Shown here one piece after another: positions 24,533-32,180 of a DNA stretch of 64,000 bases; the stretch's first letter is position 1, and each line of letters begins with the position of its first letter. The notes beneath the pieces are model-generated. The model saw nothing but the letters and a program-made list of their open reading frames with translations, ran no database searches and was not told where the DNA came from. Source of the DNA: Streptomyces sp. YIM 121038 (GTDB lineage Bacteria; Actinomycetota; Actinomycetes; Streptomycetales; Streptomycetaceae); contig NZ_CP030771.1 in NCBI RefSeq assembly GCF_006088715.1, forward strand, positions 4,216,001 to 4,280,000, given 5' to 3'. A program made the position numbers and the translations under genes.

Positions 24533-25804
24533 GTGGCGTCCACGGTCACTGACCCCCGCCCGGGCTACGGGCAGTTGCTGCGCACCCCCCGCGCCTGGAC
24601 GTTCCTGCTCCCCGGCTTCGCCGCGCGGCAGCCGTTCGCGATGCTCACCATCTCCATCGTGCTGCTCGTGCAGCACACCACCGGCTCGTACGGCGCCGCC
24701 GGCGCGGTCTCGGCCGTCACCGGCGTCTCCATGGCGCTGTTCGCCCCCTTCAGCGGCAAGCTCGCCGACCGGTTCGGGCAGTGGGCCGTGCTCCTGCCCG
24801 GCGTGCTCGTGCACACGGCGTCCGGCGTCACCCTCACCGTGCTCGCGCTGTCCGGCGCCCCCCTGTGGGCCCTCTTCGTCGCCGCGGTGCCCACGGGCGC
24901 CTCGACGCCGCAGATCGGCCCCATGGTGCGGGCCCGCTGGGGCGTGCGGCTCCAGGGCTCCCCGCTCGCCCAGACGGCGGCCGCCTTCGAGTCCGTCACG
25001 GACGAGCTGACCTTCGTGCTCGGCCCGCTGGTGGCGACCGCGCTGTGCACGGGCGTCGACCCGGCCGCCGGGCTCCTCACGGAGGCCGGTCTGACCCTGG
25101 TGGGCGGCCTGCTGTTCGCCGCCCAGAAGAGCACCCAGCCGCAGCCGGCCGCCGCGGGCGACGCCCACGCACGCGTGAAGCACGATTCGGCGCTCCGGGT
25201 GCCCGGTGTGCGCGTGCTGATCGTGACGTTCCTCGGCATCGGCACCGTCTTCGGCGGCATGCAGGTCTCCCTCGCCGCCTTCACGGAGTCCATCGACCGT
25301 CCCGGTCTGAACGGCGTCCTGTACGGCACCTTCGCCGCGGGCAACATGCTCTCCGGGATCGTCTGCGGCGCCCTCGCCTGGAAGGTCTCCCCGCAGCGGC
25401 GCCTCGTCGTCGGGTACGCGGCGCTGACCCTGATGGCCTCGGGGCTGTGGGCCGCGCAGTCCGTGCTGCTGCTGGCCGGGCTCGGCCTGCTCGTCGGCGT
25501 CTGCATCGCGCCCGCCCTGATCACCGGCTACACGCTGGTCGACAGCCTGGTCGCGCCGACCGCCCGTACGGAGGCCTTCACCCTGCTCACGGGCGCCGTC
25601 GCGCTGGGGCAGGCCGCCGCCGTCACGGTCGCCGGACAGCTGGAGGACCGCCTCTGGGACGGCGCCGGGTTCCTGGTCCCGCTCGGCGGCACCGCGCTCG
25701 CCCTGGCCGTGCTCCTGTCCCTGCGTTCGCGGCTCACTCCCCCGAGCACGGGCCGGACCGTCGCACGTGGCGTGGGTCACCGCGTACCGGTGGCGGTGGA
25801 CTGA
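24533..25804 (+). CDS. MFS transporter
   Basis: The 423-residue protein has about 12 predicted helices in two halves. The loop 2-3 motif is GKLADRFGQWAVLLPG, a variant of the MFS signature, and a polar linker (STQPQPAAAGDAHARVKHDS) separates the halves. The substrate is unknown; the compact form resembles drug or sugar efflux carriers. GTG start about 10 bases after GAAAGG. It stands alone, with a long leader that contains the inverted repeat at 24256-24284. Confidence 0.88.
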   Translation: MASTVTDPRPGYGQLLRTPRAWTFLLPGFAARQPFAMLTISIVLLVQHTTGSYGAAGAVSAVTGVSMALFAPFSGKLADRFGQWAVLLPGVLVHTASGVTLTVLALSGAPLWALFVAAVPTGASTPQIGPMVRARWGVRLQGSPLAQTAAAFESVTDELTFVLGPLVATALCTGVDPAAGLLTEAGLTLVGGLLFAAQKSTQPQPAAAGDAHARVKHDSALRVPGVRVLIVTFLGIGTVFGGMQVSLAAFTESIDRPGLNGVLYGTFAAGNMLSGIVCGALAWKVSPQRRLVVGYAALTLMASGLWAAQSVLLLAGLGLLVGVCIAPALITGYTLVDSLVAPTARTEAFTLLTGAVALGQAAAVTVAGQLEDRLWDGAGFLVPLGGTALALAVLLSLRSRLTPPSTGRTVARGVGHRVPVAVD

Positions 25805-25871
25805 ACCCGCGGAATACGTCACTATGGACCGTCGTTAGCACTCATCGAGTGAGAGTGCCAGGAGGAAGCAA

Positions 25872-26204
25872 GTGCCGACGTACCAGTACCAGTGCACCGA
25901 GTGCGGCGAGGGCCTCGAGGCGGTGCAGAAGTTCACGGACGACGCCCTGACCGTGTGCCCGAACTGCGACGGACGCCTCAAGAAGGTGTTCTCGGCGGTC
26001 GGCATCGTCTTCAAGGGCTCCGGCTTCTACCGCAACGACAGCCGCGGCTCGTCGTCGAGCAGCTCGCCCGCGTCTTCGTCGACGCCGTCATCTGCGTCTT
26101 CTTCGTCTTCTTCGAAGTCGGCTGCTTCGTCTTCGTCCTCCTCCTCGTCGTCCTCGGACTCCAAGGCGTCGAGCACCACCTCGTCGAGCTCCTCGGCCGC
26201 GTAG
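25872..26204 (+). CDS. FmdB family zinc-ribbon protein with serine-rich tail
   Basis: 110 residues. The N-terminal zinc ribbon PTYQYQCTECGEGLE and TVCPNCDGRLKKVFS carries two CxxC pairs, and GIVFKGSGFYRND closes the FmdB domain. The C-terminal 50 residues are almost only Ser, with Ala, Lys and Thr, and are presumably disordered. FmdB proteins are regulatory or transcription-associated with poorly known roles. GTG start with AGGAGGAAGC upstream. A perfect terminator follows at 26227-26259. Confidence 0.93.
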   Translation: MPTYQYQCTECGEGLEAVQKFTDDALTVCPNCDGRLKKVFSAVGIVFKGSGFYRNDSRGSSSSSSPASSSTPSSASSSSSSKSAASSSSSSSSSSDSKASSTTSSSSSAA

Positions 26205-26226
26205 CGCGCCGGTTCTCCGCTCTCCG

Positions 26227-26259
26227 AAAGGCCCCGCCGTCCCCGGGACGGCGGGGCCT
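26227..26259. terminator. Terminator after the FmdB gene
   Basis: AAGGCCCCGCCGTCCC (26227-26242) pairs with GGGACGGCGGGGCCTT (26244-26259) over 16 bases around a single-base apex, 22 bases after the stop. Confidence 0.9.
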
Positions 26260-26304
26260 TCGGCGTACTCCCGGCCGTTTCCCCCGACGGCTACTGTGCG
26301 AGCC

Positions 26305-27156
26305 ATGGTGAACACGGCGAACGCGCAGCAGGCCGATGTCGGCGTCATCGGCGGATCGGGCCTCTACTCCTTTCTCGACGACGTGACCGAAGTGCACGTC
26401 GACACCCCCTACGGCGCCCCGAGCGACTCCCTCTTCCTCGGCGACATAGCGGGACGCCGGGTGGCCTTCCTGCCCCGCCACGGCCGCGGCCACCATCTGC
26501 CGCCGCACCGCATCAACTACCGCGCCAACCTGTGGGCCCTGCGCTCCCTGGGCGTGCGACAGGTGCTCGGCCCGTGCGCGGTGGGCGGGCTCCGCCCCGA
26601 GTACGGGCCGGGGACGCTGCTCGTGCCCGACCAGTTCGTGGACCGCACGTCGGGGCGCCCGCAGTCGTACTTCGACGGCCTCCCGCTGCCCGACGGCAGC
26701 GTGCCGAACGTGGTGCACGTGTCGCTGGCCGACCCGTACTGCCCGGCCGGGCGGGCCGCCGCGCTCAAGGCCGCGCGCGGCCGGGACTGGGAGCCGGTGG
26801 ACGGCGGGACGCTCGTGGTGATCGAAGGCCCGCGGTTCTCGACCCGCTCGGAGTCGCGCTGGTACGCGGCGCAGGGCTGGTCCGTGGTGGGCATGACCGG
26901 CCACCCCGAGGCGGCGCTCGCCCGGGAGCTGGAGCTCTGCTACACGTCGCTGACGCTGGTCACCGACCTGGACGCGGGCGCGGAGTCGGGCACGGGCGTC
27001 TCCCACGACGAGGTCCTGCGGGTGTTCTCCGCGAACGTGGACCGGCTGCGGACGGTGCTCTTCGACGCGGTGGCGGGGCTGCCGACCGACGGGGAGCGGG
27101 ACTGTCTGTGCGTGGGGGCGCTGGGCGGGATGGATCCGGGGTTCCGGCTGCCGTAG
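26305..27156 (+). CDS. mtnP: S-methyl-5'-thioadenosine phosphorylase
   Basis: The 283-residue purine nucleoside phosphorylase-family protein starts with the phosphate loop GVIGGSGLYSFLDD. It continues with the conserved PRHGRGHHLPPHRINYRANLWA (HGRGHHLPPHRINYRANL), IEGPRFSTRSESRWY and VGMTGHPEAALARE. It splits methylthioadenosine to adenine and methylthioribose-1-phosphate in methionine salvage. The ATG at 26305 is preferred to an in-frame GTG three codons earlier; no ribosome site is visible, and TACTGT lies just upstream, so the transcript may be leaderless. Confidence 0.92.
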   Translation: MVNTANAQQADVGVIGGSGLYSFLDDVTEVHVDTPYGAPSDSLFLGDIAGRRVAFLPRHGRGHHLPPHRINYRANLWALRSLGVRQVLGPCAVGGLRPEYGPGTLLVPDQFVDRTSGRPQSYFDGLPLPDGSVPNVVHVSLADPYCPAGRAAALKAARGRDWEPVDGGTLVVIEGPRFSTRSESRWYAAQGWSVVGMTGHPEAALARELELCYTSLTLVTDLDAGAESGTGVSHDEVLRVFSANVDRLRTVLFDAVAGLPTDGERDCLCVGALGGMDPGFRLP

Positions 27157-27170
27157 CGCTGGGCGGCCTT

Positions 27171-27300
27171 GGGCGGCTGTGGGCGGCCTGGCGCGGCCTC
27201 GGGCAGTCGTGGGCGAACTTGTGCAGCCGTGGGCGGACTTGCGCGGCCGTGGGCGGCCTGGCGCAGCCGTGGGCGGCCTGGCGCGGCCCTAGGCGGAACG
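27171..27300. repeat. 20-bp imperfect tandem repeat after mtnP
   Basis: From 27201 to 27300 the sequence falls into five 20-base units of the form GCGCAGCCGTGGGCGGCCTG, with one further unit at 27171-27190 and a half unit between. Identity between units is about 60-95 percent. It starts 15 bases after the mtnP stop. The rest of the gap to 27435 shows no gene. Confidence 0.75.
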
Positions 27301-27435
27301 TGCCCTTCGGGTGAGGGAGTTGTCCACAACCGGGCGGTAGCGCACCGGGCTCAGCGGAGTCGGCGGCGGGCGCGCATCGTGGGATCGGAATCCGAGCTCA
27401 TCGGTCCGACATCCTCACGGCGGGCGGTGGTCGTC

Positions 27436-28119
27436 ATGACGCAGGACGCTTCACACATCGGTACGCGCACCGGCACCTGGTCCGGTGCCCGGACCGTGGC
27501 GTACGGGGCCGGGGCGCGCCCCGGAGCCGGGCCCGAGGCGCGGACCGGGGCCGGGTCGCGGCCCGGGTCCGCGCCCGGCGGCGGTGGAGGCGGGGGCGCC
27601 CCGCCACCGCCCTGCCAGGTGCCCCACTTCTCCCCGGTCCACGTGCGCGGCGGGCGCCAGCGGCTGCGGCGGCTCGCCCGGCACCGCAGGCGGGCCGTGG
27701 CCGTGGGGCTCGCGATGACCGCGGCCGCACTCGCGGCGGCGGGCCCGCGGGACGCCGGGAGCGGGCGGCCCGGGGACTCCGCCGCGTCCGTGGCCGCCAA
27801 GGGGACGGACCGGGGCCGGGAGCCGGTGCGGCGGGCGGCCCGGCCGGTGACCGCCCCGGTCCGGATCGCGGACGCGGCGACGGCACGCCTGCTGCGCCCC
27901 GGCGACCGCGTGGACGTGGTCGCGGCGGAGGACCCGGCGACGGGCCGCGGCACCGCACCCCGCGTGATCGCGGCCAACGCCCGGGTGACCGAGGTGCCCG
28001 AGACCGCCGATGGGACGGCCGGGGCCGGGGCGCTGGTCGTCCTCTCCGTGCCGGGAGCGACGGCGGCGCGGCTCGCGGGAGCGAGTGCCACGGCACGCCT
28101 CGCGGTGACGCTGCGATGA
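27436..28119 (+). CDS. SAF-domain protein (CpaB/RcpC-like)
   Basis: About 227 residues. A Gly/Ala/Pro-rich N-terminal region precedes an arginine-rich stretch and a hydrophobic helix (AVAVGLAMTAAALAAAG, about 90-107). The periplasmic part has the SAF-like core RIADAATARLLRPGDRVDVVAAEDP, then VIAANARVTEVPE and a final VVLSVPGATAARLAGASATA. This is the arrangement of CpaB/RcpC-type proteins, but no Flp pilus genes are near, so function is open. The start is uncertain because no good ribosome site precedes ATG 27436. mscL follows after 138 bases. Confidence 0.72.
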   Translation: MTQDASHIGTRTGTWSGARTVAYGAGARPGAGPEARTGAGSRPGSAPGGGGGGGAPPPPCQVPHFSPVHVRGGRQRLRRLARHRRRAVAVGLAMTAAALAAAGPRDAGSGRPGDSAASVAAKGTDRGREPVRRAARPVTAPVRIADAATARLLRPGDRVDVVAAEDPATGRGTAPRVIAANARVTEVPETADGTAGAGALVVLSVPGATAARLAGASATARLAVTLR

Positions 28120-28257
28120 ACCGCAGGCCCAGGCAGACGGCTGATGCCCTGTCAAGTCGCTCGTTCGCGTTACGGAAGTGGACAGGGCTGCCGGGCGCTG
28201 CCGTAGGTTGCGAAGCGGTTTGCCGCACAACCCGCATTTGCAACGAAAGGCCTAGTG

Positions 28258-28755
28258 GTGAGCGAGAAGAAGGAACCGAGCGTCTGGCAGGGCTTCAAGG
28301 CCTTCCTGACCCGCGGCAACGTCGTCGACCTGGCGGTCGCGGTCGTCATCGGCGCCGCGTTCACGAGCGTCGTGAACTCCGTGGTGAAGGGCGTCATCAA
28401 CCCGCTGGTGGGCGCCTTCGGGACGAAGGACCTCGACCACTACAGCTCGTGTCTCAAGGACCCGTGCGTGGTGAAGAACGGCGAAGCCGTGAGCGGCATC
28501 CCGATCATGTGGGGCTCGGTGCTCAGCGCCACCCTCAGCTTCCTGATCACGGCGGCCGTCGTCTACTTCCTCATGGTCCTGCCGATGTCGAAGTACCTGG
28601 CCAAGCAGACCGCGCGCCAGGCGGCCAAGGAAGGCACGCAGGAGGTCATCGAAGTGACGGAGCTGGAGGTGCTCAAGGAGATCCGCGACGCCCTGGTCGC
28701 CCAGCGCGGCGCGAGCCCCGGCGGGACGGGGCAGAGCGGCGGCGACGCGCGCTAG
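28258..28755 (+). CDS. mscL: Large-conductance mechanosensitive channel MscL
   Basis: The 165-residue protein starts MSEKKEPSVWQGFKAFLTRG. It has helix 1 NVVDLAVAVVIGAAFTSVVN, a periplasmic loop with a cysteine pair (SSCLKDPCVV), helix 2 SATLSFLITAAVVYFLMVLP and a charged C-terminal helix (EVIEVTELEVLKEIRDALV). The pentameric pore opens under membrane tension to release solutes on osmotic downshock. Of two adjacent GTG codons, the second (28258) gives the start I remember for the S. coelicolor protein, with GAAAGG 5 bases upstream. Confidence 0.95.
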   Translation: MSEKKEPSVWQGFKAFLTRGNVVDLAVAVVIGAAFTSVVNSVVKGVINPLVGAFGTKDLDHYSSCLKDPCVVKNGEAVSGIPIMWGSVLSATLSFLITAAVVYFLMVLPMSKYLAKQTARQAAKEGTQEVIEVTELEVLKEIRDALVAQRGASPGGTGQSGGDAR

Positions 28756-28795
28756 CGGGGCCACGGGTCCGCGCCGCGCGGGCGGCGGCGCGGGC

Positions 28796-29014
28796 TCAGA
28801 TGTGGTGGGGCGGCTTCTCGTCCAGGAAGCGGGCGAGGTCGGCGGCGCTGTCGCCGCCCGCGCTCGGCCGCTCGCCCCAGCCGCGGTCCGAGTCGTCCGC
28901 GGACTGCTGCGACAGCGGATCGTCGAAGATCAGGGCGCTGGCCGGCTTCTTGGGGGCCTGCCGGGGCGTGGCGTCCTCGGGGTCGCGCGACTCGGGGGCG
29001 GGGGCGGTGCTCAT
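28796..29014 (-). CDS. Conserved small acidic protein
   Basis: 72 residues without a membrane segment. The first 25 residues are Pro/Ala-rich, and the conserved-looking core is SALIFDDPLSQQSADDSDRGW, ending LARFLDEKPPHHI. The C-terminal half is what Streptomyces orthologues share as far as I recall; function is unknown. GGAGG lies 4 bases before the ATG. It converges with mscL and diverges from ltrA across a 21-bp tandem repeat. A much longer upstream reading frame on this strand is a GC artefact. Confidence 0.7.
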   Translation of the reverse strand: MSTAPAPESRDPEDATPRQAPKKPASALIFDDPLSQQSADDSDRGWGERPSAGGDSAADLARFLDEKPPHHI

Positions 29015-29084
29015 GCCTCCAGCGTACGTCCGCCCCCGCCGCTCCGGCCCCGCGGTGGCCCTCACCCGGCTTGCGCGGGCCGCG

Positions 29085-29273
29085 CCCCGAGGCGTGACGA
29101 ACCCGGCGCGGTCCACGGTGGCCCCGGCCCGGCACGTGACGGACCCTGCCCGAGCCGTGGCGGCCACGGCCCGGCCCATAGCGGCCGCGGCCCGGCGGGT
29201 GACCGCCGCGGCCCGGGGCGTAGCGGCCGCGGCCCAGCGCGTGACGAACCTGGCCCGGCGCCTGGCGGAGGGT
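29085..29273. repeat. Nine 21-bp tandem units in a divergent intergenic region
   Basis: Nine units of 21 bases run without a break (unit example 29190-29210, GCCCGGCGGGTGACCGCCGC plus G). The most constant part is GCCCGG...GTGAC. Read on the plus strand the units would encode heptads such as ARRVTAA and ARGVAAA, but no start with a ribosome site fits. The repeat fills most of the 338-bp gap between the small acidic protein and ltrA. Confidence 0.75.
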
Positions 29274-29352
29274 CGCCGCCCACCCGGGTGCTCCCGCCCC
29301 GACACGGCTCGCCCCGGTCCTCCGGGCCGCCCGGCTCTGCTGTTCTTGCCCC

Positions 29353-30564
29353 ATGATGTCCACTCCTTCCGCCGCGAGCCCGGCTCCCGCCTCCCCTCCC
29401 CCGCCGCTGCGCCCGATGGTCGCCCGCGGGCGGGAGGAGGCCCACCGCGCGGCGACACCGCTGGAGCTCTTCTTCGACCTGTGCTTCGTGGTCGCGGTCG
29501 CCCAGGCCGGGGTGCAGCTGGTGCACGCCGTGGCCGAGGGACACCCGGGCGACGGGGTCCTCAACTACGCGATGGTGTTCTTCGCCGTGTGGTGGGCCTG
29601 GATGAACTTCACCTGGTTCGCCTCGGCGTACGACAACGACGACTCGCTGTACCGCGTCGTGACGCTCCTCCAGATCGCCGGTGTCCTGGTGCTCGCGGCC
29701 GGGGTCTCGAAGGCCTTCGAGGACCATCAGTTCCTGGCCCTCTGGCTCGGCTACCTGATCATGCGGCTCGCGCTGATCGCCCAGTGGCTGCGGGCGGCGG
29801 CCTCGACGACGGGCGACGAGCGCCGCACGGCACTGCGCTACGCGGGCGGGGTCGCGCTGTGCCAGGTGGGCTGGCTGGGCCTCCTCGTCCTGCCGGAGGG
29901 CGCCCGGTCGTGGACGTTCCTGGTGATGGCGATCGCCGAGATGGCCGTGCCGACGATCGCGGAACGGGCGCGGACGACGCCGTGGCACCCGCACCACATC
30001 GCCGAGCGGTACGGCCTGTTCACGATCATCATGCTCGGCGAGACGATCTCCGCGGCGACGATCGCGGTGAAGTCGGGCATCGACGAGAACGACGCGCTCG
30101 GCGAGCTGCTGCCCATCGCCGTCGGCGGACTCCTGTTGATCTTCTCCGCGTGGTGGATCTACTTCGTGGTGCCGATCCACGGCCACCTCCGCTCCAACCA
30201 GCAGGCGTTCCTCTGGGGCTACGGCCACTACGTGATCTTCGGTTCGGCCGCGGCGATCGGCGCGGGGATCGAGGTGGCGGTGGAGCAGGCGGTCGGCAAG
30301 GCGCACATCTCGGAGACGGCGGCGTCGGCGGCGGTGACGGTCCCGGCGGCGGTGTATCTGTTCGCGGTGTGGCTGTTGCACTCGCGCCACTTCAAGGTGG
30401 GGCTCGCGCAGCAACTGGTGCTGCCGGTCACGGCGGTCGCGGTCCTGGCGTGCACGTTCGCGGGCCGCTGGGCGGTGCTCGCCGCGGGGGTCGTGGCGGC
30501 GCTCGCGGTGGCGGTCGGGGTGACGCTGACGACCCGGATGGTGCGGTCCGAACAGGCCGTCTGA
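29353..30564 (+). CDS. ltrA: Low-temperature-requirement A (LtrA) family membrane protein
   Basis: 403 residues. The family signature RAATPLELFFDLCFVVAVAQ follows a short Pro/Ser-rich start, and about 11 predicted transmembrane helices follow (for example MVFFAVWWAWMNFTWFASAYD and LFTIIMLGETISAATIAV, the conserved GE motif). LtrA proteins were named from Listeria growth at low temperature; their transport activity is not established. Two adjacent ATGs (29353, 29356) are possible and no clear ribosome site is present. It is downstream of the 21-bp tandem repeat. Confidence 0.88.
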   Translation: MMSTPSAASPAPASPPPPLRPMVARGREEAHRAATPLELFFDLCFVVAVAQAGVQLVHAVAEGHPGDGVLNYAMVFFAVWWAWMNFTWFASAYDNDDSLYRVVTLLQIAGVLVLAAGVSKAFEDHQFLALWLGYLIMRLALIAQWLRAAASTTGDERRTALRYAGGVALCQVGWLGLLVLPEGARSWTFLVMAIAEMAVPTIAERARTTPWHPHHIAERYGLFTIIMLGETISAATIAVKSGIDENDALGELLPIAVGGLLLIFSAWWIYFVVPIHGHLRSNQQAFLWGYGHYVIFGSAAAIGAGIEVAVEQAVGKAHISETAASAAVTVPAAVYLFAVWLLHSRHFKVGLAQQLVLPVTAVAVLACTFAGRWAVLAAGVVAALAVAVGVTLTTRMVRSEQAV

Positions 30565-30638
30565 AAGCCGCCGCAGGCGGGCTCCCGCCCGTCCCGGGCG
30601 CCCTGCCCCTCCGGCGAAGCCCGTGGTACGCATGCCGC

Positions 30639-31757
30639 ATGACGACATCTGACGCACCTGAGGCAGGGACGCGGGACGGGTCGGCCGGGGCGCTGACCGA
30701 CGTCGCGGGGCTGCGGGTCGGGCACGCGGGCCGGGTGGGCGGCGGCTGGCTCAGCGGGACGACCGTCGTGCTCGCGCCGGAGGGCGGAGCCGTGGCGGCC
30801 GTGGACGTGCGCGGCGGCGGCCCGGGCACCCGGGAAACGGACGCGCTCGACCCGCGGAACCTGGTCCAGCGGGTGGAGGCGGTCGTCCTGACGGGCGGCA
30901 GCGCGTACGGCCTCGACGCCGCGACCGGGGTGATGGCCTGGCTGGAGGAGCAGGAGCGCGGGGTGCGGGTGGGGCCCGAGAGTTCGCACGTGGTGCCGGT
31001 GGTGCCCGCGGCGTGCGTGTTCGACCTGGGGCGGGGCGGCGCGTTCCGGGCGCGGCCCGACGCGGCGCTCGGCCGGGCGGCGGTGGAGGACGCGGCGGCG
31101 CGCCCGAGCGGTCACGCGGTGGCCGAGGGCAATGTGGGCGCGGGCACCGGCGCGGTGGTGGGCCTGCTCAAGGGCGGCGTCGGCACGGCGAGCACGGTCC
31201 TCGGCTCGGGCGTCACGGTGGCCGCCCTGGTGGTGGCGAACGCGGCGGGGTCGGCAGTGGATCCGGCGACGGGGGCGTTGTACGGGCGGTTCTTCGAGGG
31301 GGCGCCGGTCGAGCTGCCCGCGGCCGGGGTCCACGAGGCGGCCCGGCGGCGCCTGGCCGAGGCCGCGGCGCGCAACGGTCGGCCGCCGTTGAACACCACG
31401 CTCGCCGTCGTCGCCACGGATGCCGAGCTCACCAAGGCCCAGGCGCAGAAGCTCGCGGGCACCTCGCACGACGGCATGGCGCGGGCCGTGCGCCCGGTGC
31501 ACCTGCTGAACGACGGGGACACGGTGTTCGCCCTGGCCACCGGCGAGCACCGGCTCGACGCCGCGAACCCCTTGGCGCCGAACGAGATCCTGGCGGCGGG
31601 CGCGGACGTGGTGACGCGAGCGATCGTCAGGGCCCTCCTGGCGGCAGAGCCGGTGGAAACCCCGGGCGGCACCTTCCCGTCCTACCGAAGCCTCTACGAA
31701 TCCAACGCGAGCGGCGAGGCCGGGAAGGCCGGTGACTCCAGCCCGTCCGGCACGTAA
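30639..31757 (+). CDS. P1 family (DmpA-like) self-processing aminopeptidase
   Basis: The 372-residue protein starts LTDVAGLRVGHAG. It contains VLTGGSAYGLDAATGVMAWL, GNVGAGTGAVVGLLKGG and the processing site PPLN-TTLAVVATDAEL, where Thr253 should become the N-terminal nucleophile after cleavage. P1 enzymes release N-terminal residues from small peptides or amides. The last ~15 residues (GEAGKAGDSSPSGT) come from the first unit of a 46-bp repeat array, whose TAA gives the stop, so the C terminus has been set by the repeat. A 1,213-codon frame containing this gene is otherwise non-coding. Confidence 0.9.
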   Translation: MTTSDAPEAGTRDGSAGALTDVAGLRVGHAGRVGGGWLSGTTVVLAPEGGAVAAVDVRGGGPGTRETDALDPRNLVQRVEAVVLTGGSAYGLDAATGVMAWLEEQERGVRVGPESSHVVPVVPAACVFDLGRGGAFRARPDAALGRAAVEDAAARPSGHAVAEGNVGAGTGAVVGLLKGGVGTASTVLGSGVTVAALVVANAAGSAVDPATGALYGRFFEGAPVELPAAGVHEAARRRLAEAAARNGRPPLNTTLAVVATDAELTKAQAQKLAGTSHDGMARAVRPVHLLNDGDTVFALATGEHRLDAANPLAPNEILAAGADVVTRAIVRALLAAEPVETPGGTFPSYRSLYESNASGEAGKAGDSSPSGT

Positions 31758-31961
31758 GGACGAGACCGGGAAGGGCCAGCGATTCCAGCCCGTCCGGCAT
31801 GTAAGGACGAGGCCCGAAAGGCCAGCGATTCCAGCCCGTCCGGCATGTGAGGACGAGGCCCGAAAGGCCAGTGACTCCAGCCCGTCCGGCGCTTGAGAAC
31901 GAGGCCCCAAGGGCCGGTGACTCCAGCCCGTCCGGCGTTTGAGGACGAGGCCCGAAGGGCC
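31733..31961. repeat. Five 46-bp tandem units overlapping the P1 peptidase end
   Basis: AGCCCGTCCGGC recurs at 31740, 31787, 31833, 31879 and 31925, a period of 46-47 bases. Each unit continues AGGACGAG..CCCGAAAGGCC and can fold on the GGCC..GGCC arms. A single copy of the same motif lies at 55046. The stop of the peptidase is in unit 1. The rest of the gap to 32180 has a GGGGCGAAGCCCC hairpin and the leader of the next gene. Confidence 0.85.
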
Positions 31962-32180
31962 AACAAAGGGGGAAAGGGGCGAAGCCCCATATATAGGCAG
32001 CAACCTCATCAACTACCGCCAAACCGAAGGACCTTGAGAACAGCCGCGGGCGCAGCCATGTGCCAGCGCTCACACCCGTGCCCCGGAACCAATTCTCGAC
32101 CAGTCGACTCTTTACCCGTACTGGATCAGACCACGTACATACCAAGAACGTGCTGAACGCAGACCGAATGGGAGCAGCCC

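Noticed and set aside
28116..31757. A 1,213-codon plus-strand open frame.
   Set aside because: Only its end (30639 onward) is a real gene. The rest overlaps mscL, the small acidic protein and ltrA in other frames and is open because of GC content.
31733..31961. The regular 46-bp array considered as a CRISPR array.
   Set aside because: The units are contiguous with no variable spacers, and no cas genes are near. It is a tandem array of a dispersed repeat.
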